Source of the DNA: Cryphonectria parasitica EP155
Lineage: Eukaryota; Ascomycota; Sordariomycetes; Diaporthales; Cryphonectriaceae
Direction: 5' to 3'
Assembly (NCBI RefSeq): GCF_011745365.1
Contig: NW_024468910.1
Span: 3,190,068 to 3,254,067, forward strand
DNA: 64,000 nt
Notes under the pieces: generated by a model
Databases searched by the model: none
Seen by the model: the letters and a program-made list of their open reading frames with translations, nothing else
What the model was told of the DNA's origin: nothing
Translations under genes and position numbers: made by a program
Shown: piece after piece, positions 15,675 to 27,426 of the stretch
How the letters are laid out: the number at the start of each line of letters is the position of its first letter
How positions within the stretch are numbered: the stretch's first letter is position 1

Positions 15675-18238
15675 TCAGTACCCGTATACACCTGGTCCGC
15701 CTGCCGCCCACCCGTGGACATTTGTTGGTCCGTCAATGTAAAACTGCAGTTCATGCTCGTACCCGTCATTGCCCGGCATGGCAGCAGCGCCTGGTTGACC
15801 GTAGTAACCAGTCTGGCTCACCACGACATTCGGATCGTAAGCTTGTTCTGCCTGTGCCGCCGCAGCTGCTCCCTGGTGCGTGTCAAAGGCCTCCAGAAGC
15901 AGGCCGAGGCCGTCAGTCGTCTGGCGTGCCGCAAGCTGCTGCTGCTGCTGGTGGTGGTGGTGCACACCACCCATGGCTTGTGCTTGTTGTGCCTGCATCT
16001 GTGCCTGTTGCAGCTGGTTTTGCGCCCGCATGTTCGGGTCAATGTACATCATAGGCGTCGGCAGTGTGGACGGAGCTGGCAGAATAGTCTGTGCCGATTG
16101 TTCGCCGTTGCGGTGCTGGTTCTCGTCGGCCTTGCCAGCCTGGCTTGCCACCTGTCCATGCTTAGTAGTAGGGGAAGAAAGGGCAGTCTGCAAAGCCTCG
16201 GGAACGGGGTCGCGCTGCAGGACTGTCAGCCTCTTTTTAGTTCACAATGTGAGTACCTGAATAAGATACGTACGCCATCTGCCATGCTCCCTTCAATACC
16301 TGCGACAAGGCCCTTATTATCACGCGCAAACTTCTCCAGTATCTCGAGCCATCGCCCTGCCAGCGGCCAGACCTGGCCTGCCTCGCTGAGGATGCTCATA
16401 GCCCGCTGGAGCATGATCGGCCCGTCAGCTCTGAGTGAGAGGTCTGGGCAAACTTTGGGGACATATTAGCATTTTGCAGGCCTTCGCTTCTCGATCTCTC
16501 TCGTGTGTTCTCGCTTGGTGACCACGTACTATTAGGATATTTGCAGAGATAGGTGGCCATATGACCGCAACTAAAGACACAGAATAACTGGAAGATGGTC
16601 AGTCTCATCCGCACGGGCGAAGAGGAAGCTACCGGCACAGGAACCTGCTTACAGCCATCTGGGCACCCATTGTGTCATCATGGGCTCTCTCCATGAACTG
16701 CGTCTCGATCTGTTCGTGTAGGAGCTTGACGTTCGTGAAAAGCTCCATTGACATGTTTGACCAGAAGGTCTGCAGTTCGGGCTCTGCCTGCTCAGAGTTA
16801 ATCATCTCACTCAGATAAGCCTTGCGCAGCACGATGTTGCAGAGTCGCGTGGAGTTGGTGATGCTGAGGTAGGCAAGGTCCTGGCCGCTCGCCTTGTACC
16901 CCTTCAACAGCAGTGGGCTCCACACGTGGTCGTGCGGCAGGCTGGACTCCCAGTCGTGCAGCCTCTGGACAAGCTCATGATACTGGCTCGTGTCCTCCCA
17001 GGGCCGTGAACTCCGGTCATACTTTACGGCTCGACGAGACACCCTACCCCAAAAGTAATGCGTCTGGATCAGCGTTGCAAAAAGAGACCGCCTGGGGTCG
17101 GAGATCAGTTGTGGGTTCTCGATCGCAGGAGGCGTGTCCTCAAGAGCTGCCCGTGATGCGGGCTCCTGGCCTCTGGCGAAGTCTTCCTCGCTGCAGGGAA
17201 GCAGGGCAGTGATGTCGCTGGCGGCGAGGGAGATAGGGGACTCGGGGCCGGAGTGAAGGTTGTCCTGGCTGTGCAGCATCCACAGCGTCCGGCGAGCGGA
17301 CTCCGAGGCGATGACCATCTCCTTAGAAGGGTTCTTGAGGGTGTACGTCTCCTCCCGGTGAAGACGCAACAGAGCGGCCATCCGCATGGCGATACCCATG
17401 TTCATATAGCTTCTCTGATTGTATCCGCTGCCCTGCTGGGCAATGCTGAGCAGGTAGAAGGCCTGGCATCTCTCCAGGCTTGGAGTCTGGTAAAGCTCGG
17501 ACAAAGCCACAGCCGAGGCGCGATCCATGAACGTCTCGGCAGCCTTCATACCGTCGCCATGACGCTCGACCAGTGCTGGTGTGAACCGGGCTGATATGCT
17601 CAGGATGCCGAGCAGCAGGAAGACGCTGAGTGAGCGATGGTCGGTTCTCAGACGATCGACAAAGGCCTGCTTGGGGATGAAGCCGAGTTGGAAGTAGTTC
17701 CGAGTGAACTGGTTCACGGCTTCGATTGTGTCCGCGAGCGGTGGTAGATAGTCCCATTGGTCAACGCCCTTGACGTTTTTGGGCGGGACGGGAGGTGCAG
17801 GTATGACGGGTGCGTCGAGTATATCACGGCGCATCTTCGCAGAGTCCCGTTTGTGGGCCTTGTCGGCCCTCATGCGTGGGTGGCGATATTCGCGGTCATT
17901 ATCGGGTTGGCCGCGGACGGGGAAGATGCTTGGAACAAGTCAGTACCTTGCATATTATTTACTTAATCGAGCATCACGTTCGTGGGCTAGGAATCAATAT
18001 ACCAAGCATCTGCACCAAGACCGGCCTCGGCACATGCATTGCATGGTGGCTTCGCCTTGTCGTGTACACATTTGCTTCTCATGCGACGGCACCTAAAATC
18101 ACAGATAAGTCAGGTCAGCGCGGATGAACGACGGCAGCAGTAGAGACCGAACAGACTGCGCAAGGCGAAGCAAGGGACAGGGCGAGCGTACCGACGACAT
18201 GCTATGGGAGCACGACGTTTGATGGCAGAGCCAGACTC

Positions 18239-18274
<36 letters not shown>

Positions 18275-18499
18275 AGATCCCTGCTGAGATGCCTGCTGCG
18301 GCGTCTGCAGAGACTGCAGCAACAGCTGCTGTTGTTGCTGTTGAGAAGGAGACGAATCATTGGGAGAGGGCGATTGGCGATCAACACTCGGTGGCTGAGG
18401 ATGGAGAGACTGCTGAGGCGGTCCCACTCCGACACCAGGGACGAGGCCTGTATTGAAGCCTCCCGTCTGGACCGAAGGTGGAGGGCTGGCGTCGTCCAT
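15675..18499 (-). CDS. Zn(II)2Cys6 fungal transcription factor with polyglutamine tracts
   Basis: Model on the minus strand: exons 18499..18192, 18092..18003, 17928..16653, 16587..16530, 16452..16274 and 16214..15675; 816 aa with consistent phases. Seen: a Pro/Gln-rich N-terminus with 12 Gln in a row (76-87), then a basic segment and a zinc cluster with Cys at about 101, 104, 111, 120, 123 and 133, followed by FPVRGQPDNDREYRHPRMR. The middle (about 180-560) has the helical layout of the fungal-specific regulatory domain, including SVFLLLGILSISARFTP and an LRLHREETYTL segment. The C-terminus is Gln/His/Ala-rich, with HHHHQQQQQ. The cluster is split over three exons, as in related genes. The last intron uses the acceptor CTGCAG before CGCGAC because that keeps the downstream frame. 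The target genes cannot be inferred. It lies beside IPMS, but the two genes have separate promoters and I would not infer leucine control. Confidence 0.85.
18239..18274 (-). repeat. CAG trinucleotide repeat encoding 12 glutamines
   Basis: Twelve consecutive CAG codons on the minus strand (CTG on the plus strand) sit in exon 1 of the Zn2Cys6 gene, about 14 codons before the first zinc-cluster cysteine. The pure codon run suggests length polymorphism by slippage. Confidence 0.85.
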
Positions 18500-21486
18500 C
18501 TCGAAAGGCGATTAGGGGAGTTCTTTTCGCGATGAAGGCCGGCAACAAGACTCGCGCACGCGATGATGTTTGGGCCGTCGGCAGGCAGAAAAAAAGCTGC
18601 AGAGGAGCTCGTGTGGTGCCCGTGGCAAAAGAGTTCCCACTTTGTTGAAAGTGGGCCGAGTCCAAGGATTCTGTGCTGGGATCTTGGACTTGTTGGTGTG
18701 GGCTTGGGGGCTGTCAGCCTGTGTCAGGCGGGGTACGGAGGCCCTGGGGGCCCTTTCTTCGATCAGATCGATCTTTGGAGGAGGTCGTGCTGCAAGGGCT
18801 TCCAGGGCCTGTGCTGCCCCAGTGGTGGAGGCACCTAGGCCAGTCAGTAAGCTCTGTTGAAGGCACAGCGCAGGCAGGGTTAGGACATGTTATTTTCTCA
18901 GTAGGAATCAACAATGTCGGAGCTGGGTCGTTTCTGGGAAGGAGTAGAGGCAGTCCATGGTGTATAAGGGAGTTGGATTGGGCATCAATGGCAACAAAAG
19001 GGATAATCAATCATATCTACATGTCTGTCTACACCGAATTCCGACCGGCTGGCCAACCAGCTATGAGTGCTAAGGAGGTGCAATTGCTTTTGCCAAACGT
19101 GGTCGAGAATTCCCCCGCCTCACGGAAGTATGAGGAGCTATCTTATCTAGTTCAATACTACATACATGCAGTACACACACCTCTTGCTGGAGGTACTCTT
19201 CGTGCCCCCTGGCTGTGTGTGCACACCGGTGTGCCACCCTCACCTTTCTCGACCTCAAACAGGCAATACAAGAACATGAATTGCTTCCACAGAAGCATGT
19301 TGGGCTCTGCTTTATATATTTTGATAAAGCAATGAGGAGGGGTAAGTCGAAGGTGGTGATCTGCACCATTCACTGCACCTAGCCATGTTGTCATACATGA
19401 CGGGTATATTGATACGTTGCGTGCAACCACCTTTTCTTATTTCTGGCCACGAGAACAAATTAGCCCAGAAGTGGGAGGCCTGCCTGGCCATCAAGGAGTA
19501 AATGTACTGTACCACACCTACCAGTAATAAGATGTCTACTGTATCTCTGGCAGGGATAACTTCTCGGCGGGCACCTTCTCAATACACTGCTGTAGCTGCC
19601 GTAGCTGCCTGCCGTTGACACCCAGAATATCCACCTAGCAGTTGACCCCTCGAGAAAAAGAGCACACCATCGCGCCATTGAAGTACAGATAAATCCTCCT
19701 CCCCTTTTCCGAGAATCGAAGCTGTTTTTCCAGTCCTTCTTTGTCCTTCAGAGAAAAAAATCCAATCAGACTTGAAGGTGGTCCTCTCCTGTTTTTTTTT
19801 GCCTCCTCTTGTATCCTTACCACCTTTGCCTTCCTCCAGCAGATCGTTGGTCGGCTTCCCTTGCCTACGGTTGCATACCAACTGTCTTGCATTCCGTTGC
19901 CACCGCTGCAGCCCCATCGAGAAGCTACCCCTCTCACGCTCTCCCTTCACCCAAGCAACCCCCAAGATCACCTGAGATCGAAAGCTCACCGCATCCCTGA
20001 CGACATGCAGTCACGGTCTCTCCGATTCTTCTGGCGAGTCGCAAAGCAGGTGGCGACTCTGGTCCTGACGTCCGAGAAGGGGTGACGGCCGTTACTAGGA
20101 GGTGTCCGTGGGTGGACACCGCCCTCGTTCTTGACCAGTCCTCCGAGGGATTGGCCCTGGGGCGACTTGCGACATGGCACTGACATGATGACTCCCTGCG
20201 GCGGATACGACGATTTTTCGGGCGCTCTCTGCTCGAATCAATTCTCAACCTTCAAATTGGTCTCGGACCTTTCATGGGGTGCACGGAAAGGACCCTCTCG
20301 GGGAGGGGAGGCCGGACCCTTTTTTGCCCACCAGTTTCACACAGAAGAGTCGTAATGGGTGGTGGACATGACTCTCATCTCCTGCCCTCACCACATCTAT
20401 AGCTTGTCCACTAATGTCGCCTCTAGGGCCAAACGCCCCAAGGCGCAATCCGGGTTTGCGGTATGAGTTTTGCCTGTTTTGTTCGTCCGCAAGCACGGCA
20501 CGCTCTTCCAGCTATTGTGCCGCGCCTTGACAAGCCGCTAGAACTTCTCACAGACCTTCTCCCGACTCAATCCCCTACGGCCCTCGGTACGGCTCAGACG
20601 TGGTGGTCATCACTAATCGGCCAACACACACACACAGACACACAGACACACACACACACACACACATACAGGCATTAGGCGTCCCTGCAGGGTGCAGTGC
20701 ATCAGCAAACGCGTTAGCGGCGTGTCATGTCAACCACGAGGGGCACTCACGCAATCCAATACCTTGCAGCCCAATGCAGTGCAAGTCTTGGGCAGAACCC
20801 GAGGACGGTCGGCTTTATTTGCTTTTTCTTTCTTTCCTTTCCTAATTCGGGATACGGAATTGCTATTCGTCCCCTTCCTGCTATTTTGAGGTCGCAGATC
20901 GGGCTGCAGAACCCGCATTCACGGGTCGCCCTGGTCTGGGTCTGCCACCTGGGATATTATGCCGTTTCTGCAAGTGAGAAAAGCATAGTGTGGATTTCCC
21001 CATCGGCGACTCCAGCCAAAGGGACGTTTGGACGCCCCTCCGTACACTAGACCCTCCTCCGATCTGGCATGCTGGCAATAGTTGCAAGCCTAGCTGACGA
21101 TCATGTTGGCACGAGCATTGTCGACGGTCCAACGAGCGTTGAGCCTCGGAAGGCTGACCGCAAGATGATTTCGTCACGGCCCCTTCGGAAACACTCTCCA
21201 CTCCTCCCTCCTGTGACCCTCCTCTTGCGGTCGGGCGCTGGGTTCCAGGTATTTGACGGCGCCTATCGAGTCGTACGCCGCTGATGGATCAAGGACCGCC
21301 GAGAGTCCTTTTGTCCCGCTTGTGAGCTGTCAAGTCACCCTCTTAAGCTGCATCATATTACTTGGTATTTGGTCCCCGCGAGTAAGGTCAGCACGTTGAC
21401 CATCTGATCACATGAATCAGTGTGAGTGTATTCCAAGACATTTTCTTCTTGTTGATGGAGTTCAAAATGCCCATAAATCTGGCAAC
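18500..21486. other. Intergenic region, no gene seen
   Basis: About 3 kb between two divergent genes, so it contains both promoters. Open frames exist but show no recognisable domain or splice pattern. A CA microsatellite lies at 20623-20670, and pyrimidine-rich runs occur near 19740-19970. Confidence 0.55.
20623..20670 (+). repeat. CA dinucleotide microsatellite
   Basis: An almost pure (CA)n tract with two GA interruptions lies in intergenic DNA. Confidence 0.9.
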
Positions 21487-23358
21487 ATGGCTGGCATTCT
21501 CTCGTCTCCTCGCCCTGTCAACAACATCGTGGAAGGGACAATGTTACGCCAAGTCCACATCACGGGCGACAACCCCAAGGTGGCCGTCTTGGCACTGTTT
21601 TGCATACCTGTCTTCCTCTGGTTCCTCCTCACTTCTCTTGGCTCTCGAAGACGATCTCCATGCCCGCTTCCCCCAGGGCCCCCTGGTAAGTTCCTGTTGG
21701 GCAACCTCGGGCAGCTCAGCGCACACCCCGAGCAGGACTACATGACGTGGGGCAAAGAGTACAGTACGTGTTTGCCTGGTTCAAAGGTCAATGGCAGATT
21801 GTTACCAGGACGTCACGAGCTGAGAACTTATTTCTTCTAGACTCCGATGTCATCCACATCAAGGTTCTGGGCCAACACATGATATGTCTGAACAGCAACA
21901 AGGCGGCCGTAGACCTCCTCGACAGGCGAGGGTCCAATTATTCTGACCGGCCTCGCTTCACGCTCTTCGAAGTGTACGTCAACACTACCTTTTGAGAGAA
22001 AAGTGCTGCTGGGCAGGCACAAGAAGAAAAAAAGGAGGACACAATGCTGACATCCATCATCGTTATCATCTCCATTCAGCATGGGTTGGGGCCTCACCTT
22101 GACTTTCCTCCGCTGGGGGCCTCGCTTCAAGCTCCACCGGCGCCTCTTCCAGACAACCTTGACTCGGTCTTCCATCAAGACTTTCCAGCCGATACAGATG
22201 CACGAAGCTCACAAAGCAGTACGATCTCTTCTGAAGACTCCAAACGACTGGCGAGACGTCACGCTTCTTCTCACCACGAGTATCATCTTTCGCATCGCCT
22301 ACGGCCAGGAGATTAAGTCCAAAGCATCGCCTTACACTGGCATGTCTCGCGCAGCCAACGATGTCACAACCAACGGCGGCATAGCAGGGTCCTCGGTCGT
22401 CGATATTTTCCCGCTCGCGCGGTACTTCCTGCCGTCGAGCCTGTCACCAGCGCTGAGGCATGCGAGGCAGAGCAGGGAGACCATCAAGACGATTCATGAG
22501 GTCCCCTGGGATAACAACATGCGCGACATCAAAGCAGGCACTGCAACACCAAGCTTCATGAAGACACACTTTGACCGCTGGGTCAGCAATGCGAAGGCCG
22601 GCATTCACCAGGAAGCCACGATCGAGGATCTGAAGGGGGCGACGGCAGCTGTGTTCATCGCGGGCGGGAACAGCACATGGGGCACAGTGCTGAGCGCGAT
22701 TTTGTTCCTCACCAAGTTCCCCGACGTCCAGAGGCGCGTCCAAGAAGAGATTGACACTGTTGTTGGCACGGGCCGGCTCCCGACGTTCCAAGACCGGCCG
22801 ACGCTCAAGTACCTAGACGCCTTCTTGACCGAGTGCATGCGGGTCCTCCCTCTGAATCCTCTTGTCATCCCACATTGTAGCCTGAAGGACGATGTATACG
22901 AGGGCATGTTCATTCCGGCTGGAAGCGTGGTGTTTGCAAACGCCAAGGCGATGACGCGCGACCCCAACACATACCAAGACCCGGAGAAATTCGACCCAGA
23001 TCGATACGCTAAGGGGGAACCGTCTCCTCCGGGAAATTTCGGGTTTGGGCGGCGAAAATGCCCAGGGAATCATCTCGCGCTTGCGACAGTTTACATCTAT
23101 GTTGCGACAATGATGAGCGTGTTTGAGATCGAGAAGGTCGTGGATAGAACGGGGAGAGCAATGGAGCCCGAGATCGAGCTGACTGTCGGCCTAGGAGGGT
23201 TAGTAGTCTCACCACTTTGCCGGGTGGCCACGTCTCTCAAGTGTCATGTGTGCTGACGATGTGCTAGTCATCCCGCGCCGTTCGAGTGTCAGCTTAAACT
23301 TAGGTCACCAGAGCGGGCCTGGCTCCTACAAGATGAGGAGATGCAGGAATACTATTGA
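21487..23358 (+). CDS. Cytochrome P450 monooxygenase with unusual I-helix
   Basis: Model: exons 21487..21763, 21841..21973, 22080..23198 and 23268..23358; 539 aa. Seen: a membrane anchor around residues 31-51, the hinge LPPGPPGKFLLGN, an HRRLFQ C-helix segment, the K-helix ECMR (388-391), FDPDRYAKG, and the haem loop FGFGRRKCPG with the thiolate Cys at 464. The last intron (GTTAGT donor) joins to HPAPFECQLKLRSP, the usual P450 ending; without it the protein would end abnormally. In the I-helix, where most P450s have A/G-G-x-D/E-T-T/S, this protein has AGGNST (331-336). The start is uncertain: 21412 and 21541 are also in frame, and 21487 has the best context. It resembles fungal microsomal P450s of secondary or xenobiotic metabolism, but no biosynthetic cluster genes lie nearby, so no substrate can be proposed. 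Confidence 0.85.
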
Positions 23359-24137
23359 CGTCTTGATGACTGATGACTGACGATGGCACGCATAGAAGAC
23401 TTGCATTTACGGGGACAAAAGTAGTTTTAGATATAAATAGACTCCCAAGATTTACTCCACGCTGCTGCTTTTCTTCCTCTTCCCCGCCCCCCCCCCCTTT
23501 AAATAGATTTTCACTCTTCTTCTTTTTCTTCTTAATTTTCGTCTAATTTTCTTGAACTTTTCTTTCTTTCCCATCTTTGCCTTCTTCAATAAACACACGA
23601 AGTTTTACATGCGTTGGCCTGTGCAATGATAAACGACCTGACTGCCAACTCCATTTTCCAGCATCACCGTAAGGCGTCAGTATTTGGGATTGTGCATAGT
23701 GCGCTCGGCGCAAGACGGCGAAGTGAAAGTGTTTTCCGTCATCAAACTGCTATTAGACCACCCTAAAAAGACCAAGACTGTTGTCTAAAAGTTTAGAGAC
23801 GACCGCCTCCAATAGCGTAAAACTTGGGCCACCTCCGACTTCTCCTTGTATACGGCCCTAGTTCCAGTCAAACTCCCTGAACGCCCTCCAAATGCAGACG
23901 GTCCTAGAGGCGATTATCATTTGTGTTCGAGAAAAAGCTGAGCACTTGCCGCGAAGCTGTTGAGGTGCTCGATATTACAGCATATGATGACCTTTCCTCG
24001 ATGGGAAAGATGCCGGGATTTCGGGCCGCAATGGGGTCCGTATTCTGCTGGGAATAAAGACCTTGGGAAAAAGACAGAAATAGGGCGGTGGTCCCTTTCC
24101 TTCTCCTTCTTTCCCTCGCGGTGCAACAGGCCCATGA
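23359..24137. other. Spacer between convergent P450 and NC2beta genes
   Basis: This is 3' flanking DNA of both genes, with a C-run near 23487-23500 and T/C-rich stretches near 23515-23590. No gene is seen. Confidence 0.65.
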
Positions 24138-25226
24138 CTAGTTGTGACGTGCTGCTGCAGCAGCAAATTGCTCTGCTTGCAACCGCTCTAACTCTTCCAT
24201 CGACATACCGCTCTGGTCGAACTTGTTGAGTTTCTTCTCACGGCCCTATCATAACATTTGTCAGCTGCTGCCGTATCGCATGGTCTATGGGTTTCATTGA
24301 CCCCGCGAAGGCGGGGAGGAGGGGCATCTCACCTTCTGCTGCTCCTTATGCTCGGACGCGGCCTCGAGCACGGCAGGGACGTAGTCTGAGAAGCCCAGCT
24401 GCTCGAGCGCCTTGGTGATATGGTCGCATGCAATGGTCTTCTTGGCCTCCTTCTCCGAGATCTCGTTGGCCTCTGACGAGACGAGAGTGATAAACTCGAC
24501 GCAGCATTCTATGAGCAGGTCACGAGCCTCTTTCGAGAAGGCCGTCCCATTAGCGGGTGGTAGGATTTCGGTCACGATTTTCTGGACCGTGGCTGGAAGA
24601 AAAGTCAGCATCGCATTACTCTGGATACAGGGCGCCATCGAGACTTAGAGAGCTGTTGGATGAATCTTCCGAGAACGATCCGCCCATTCAGGACTCTGGA
24701 GGCCCAGATGAGGCCCAAGTTGACATCCTCAGTCCGGATCACCGATACTCCCACCACCGACCCCTTCTTAGGACGGGATGAATTACTCACCCTTTGGCAG
24801 TGACAGGTCGTCGTTTCCTGCTTTCCCAGTCAGCATACATTCACTAGTAGCATCTTCAGGTGTTCGATGGGGTTTCACACCGACAGACATGTTATAGGAA
24901 AAGGAGATATGGGTGATATTGGGATGCATAGGAAGAAATGTCTCCTGGTATATGGCTTCGGATTGAGGAGAAAACAAGGGCTGAAGGACGAGGATCAAAA
25001 GAAAGTGTGTACATAATCAACTTTGACTATATAAGTCTCAGCAGCACAGCAAAGCATCAATTGCATCATTTCAGGATACTCGCAGATTAGGAGCCAGTGG
25101 TGACACCTCTGCAGTGAGCAGTGATGGAATAATGGATGCAAAAGACACCAGCAGTAGTATCGCTGGAGAACCAGCAGTAGTTGAGATCAAAATTTATCAC
25201 TTACCTCCAAATTCGTGGTCAGACAT
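24138..25226 (-). CDS. NCB2: Negative cofactor 2 beta subunit (Dr1), histone-fold TBP regulator
   Basis: Model on the minus strand: exons 25226..25205 (22 nt), 24817..24791 (27 nt), 24592..24333 and 24245..24138; 138 aa, all phases consistent. NC2beta pairs with NC2alpha through a histone fold, binds TBP on promoter DNA and blocks entry of TFIIA and TFIIB. Seen: MSDHEFGGNDDLSLPKATVQ, then the histone fold with KIVTEILPPANGTAFSKEAR, LIECCVEFITLVSSEANEIS and HITKALEQLGFSDYV, and a C-terminal segment starting GREKKLNKF and ending with AAAAARHN. The length is close to that of fungal orthologues, and the short first exons explain why much of the gene is hard to see. The first intron is 387 nt, long for this genome. 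Its 3' part contains an ATG (24890) open in frame into exon 2, so an alternative first exon is possible. Confidence 0.92.
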
Positions 25227-26549
25227 GGTTGATGATAGAGGCAGCCGAGGCGATGCTAGGGTACACGCTTCTTAGTGGATTTGACGAAAGGATACCGGGT
25301 AAAGTCAAGCTGGAAAAGGGTTTTGAAAGAAAGGAAAGAAAGAATTAGAGTCATGAAATCAGATCAGACTCGTCATCGCATTATGCTCTTCAGAGTTGGA
25401 GCAGCATCGTCAGGACAGGTAGGCGGGCTTTTCTTTGAATGATGGCCACATGCGGGAGAGCTGCCTTGCCGCGAATTGAGGTCGGCCTTGGGCCTTTAAG
25501 TACTTTTGACTCGATGTTTTATGGTTCCAGAGAGAATGGCAGCAACAGTCAGCTTTGGGGCTGCCTGCAAACCTGTGGCTTGGTATCGGCTTATCGTTCA
25601 CGCCGCTAGCCATTTTCAGCCATAGCTTGTAGGTCAAGCCACAGTTCCACCCCCCAAATATTTTCGTTTGGAGAAAGTTGCATGCAATTTTCTTCCTGTT
25701 CCAATCTCTTTCTACCACTCATCCCCTCGACACACACGCATACGACTCCAACGCTTCGATGGTTTCGTTCGCGCGAGAGACTAATGCTCGGCTGTGGCAA
25801 AGGGATGGAAGGCGTTTCGTCTATGCCGTGCTTGGAAGTTGCTTCCAGATGACCACCGACTACGTTCACGTTAAGTACTAAAAGGTATGTGTGTTCCAGC
25901 TTCCCCCCTTCTTCTGTGCTTTATCCTACATGATGAGCTTCATGTCGCCCCAGGCATACAACCCCATGGTGATTGACCTGTCTTTCCAAACGGACGCTTC
26001 TGATTTTTACACATATTTCTCGCTCTCTGCTTGTCATCTACTCTCTTGGAAGATCGTGCTTGCTGACCCAGAAATCACAGGTTTGTCACGACTACCCTCA
26101 GTCCTTGGGAATCCCACCCTCCACCTCGACCCTCTCCAAATCTCGAAACCTATTTGCCATGATGTTTGATCATGTACTATCAAATCCTGATCACCTTATG
26201 ATGACCACTTCTTTTGATTCCTGAGCAACAACAACTCCATCCCACACGTGTGCAGACCGTGGAGTTGGGAAGAGGCGCTGACCCTGTTACGAAGGGATGG
26301 GCAATAGACCGACTGCTCTCCGCATCGTAATGGATATGTTCAAGGTGAGCTTTTTTCTACTTAAAGACACGCGACGACATGCAAGAGCCTATGATTAAGA
26401 ATTTACATTCCATGCTAAATCCGAAGCAAATAATGTGGAAGAAAATGTATTGCTTTTCATCTTTCGAATGAGGCTCTTCCAGTCGTCTTGACCTCTCTAG
26501 CATCGCGTAGCCCAAGCTATTTGCTAACTCTGTGTGTGCAGTGAACCCC
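25227..26549. other. Intergenic region, no gene seen
   Basis: This is NC2beta promoter DNA and the 3' flank of the SDR gene. No convincing coding unit or RNA gene is seen. Confidence 0.55.
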
Positions 26550-27426
26550 TCAGTCCCCCTGGAACGCCGCCAGCTCTGGGCCATTCCATTGCAACCATTT
26601 ACCGCTCAAGTCGGGCGTAGCATTCAGCGCGAGCTGCGCAAAGACTCGTCCTGGGCCCTCTGGCTTGTTTAGCTTTCCTTCCTCGAATACAGCGAGAAAA
26701 CCGGCGTGGTCTGCAGCATCCATGTGACCTTTGCCATGTTCTCGCAGCAATTTCTGCATTCCCGTATCGGTCCTGCCTGGATTGCCAGAGACGGTAACAA
26801 TATCCTTCTCCTCGACTGCCAAGTGTTGGGCGAGGGAATGCAAGGCTGCCTTTGATGATCCGTAGGGACCCCAAGCTGCATAACCTTTGGAGGCTGCTCC
26901 TGAAGTGACCAGGACGATGCGGCCCTTGGTCTGACGAAGGTGAGGTATGGCTGCTTGTACCTGACGTCTTCTTAGTATGGAGTTCCAATAGGCTCACCAG
27001 TATGCGACACTTACTAGAGCAAGAGCGCTGAAGAAGTTGATGTCGTACAGCCTCTTCCAGTCGTCGACTGAGCTGTCCGCTATCCGTTTGATGGGCTCCA
27101 GTGCTCCATGATTGACGATGAGCCCATCGATCTGGCCCCCAAACTTCACAGCAAGGTCTGTGATCTTGGTAGCATTCTGTCGTAGAACGTCAATACATAG
27201 ATTCCCCTTCTCTAAGTCGTTTCCTGTGCCGAGTTCTTACCTCTAGTTCAGTTAAGTCTGCTGCTATGTACTCTACTTGCGACGGGTACTGCTTCTTAAC
27301 AGCATCGAGCTCACTCTCAGTGCGGGCAACAAGCACCACCTTGTGCGACTTCTGTAGGAGGTATTGTGAGATGGCCAGGCCAATTCCACGGCCAGCGCCT
27401 GTCACGATGATGGTTTTTGAAGTCAT
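26550..27426 (-). CDS. Short-chain dehydrogenase/reductase
   Basis: Model on the minus strand: exons 27426..27241, 27176..27015 and 26960..26550; 252 aa, phase-0 introns with donors GTAAGA and GTAAGT. Classical SDR size. Seen: MTSKTIIVTGAGRGIGLAIS with the Rossmann TGxxxGIG motif at 9-16, VARTESEL at the end of the second strand, VNHGA (83-87) in the place of the usual NNAG, the structural Asn in YDINFFSAL (109), and the catalytic Ser136 (LVTSGAAS), Tyr149 and Lys153 (YGSSK). GNPGRTDTGMQ follows where a PG motif is expected. The Arg after the second strand (VVLVAR) suggests NADPH preference, which is an inference. The substrate is unknown. Yeast benzil-reductase-type SDRs have similar overall features. 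There are no pathway partners beside it. Confidence 0.88.

Noticed and set aside
18673..19335. 220-codon frame upstream of the P450
   Set aside because: The composition is Cys/Gly/Trp-rich and random-looking; no splice sites, no family, and no good initiation context.
21487..27426. Secondary-metabolite cluster (P450 plus SDR)
   Set aside because: The two enzymes are separated by the housekeeping NC2beta gene, and no synthase, transporter or cluster regulator is present.
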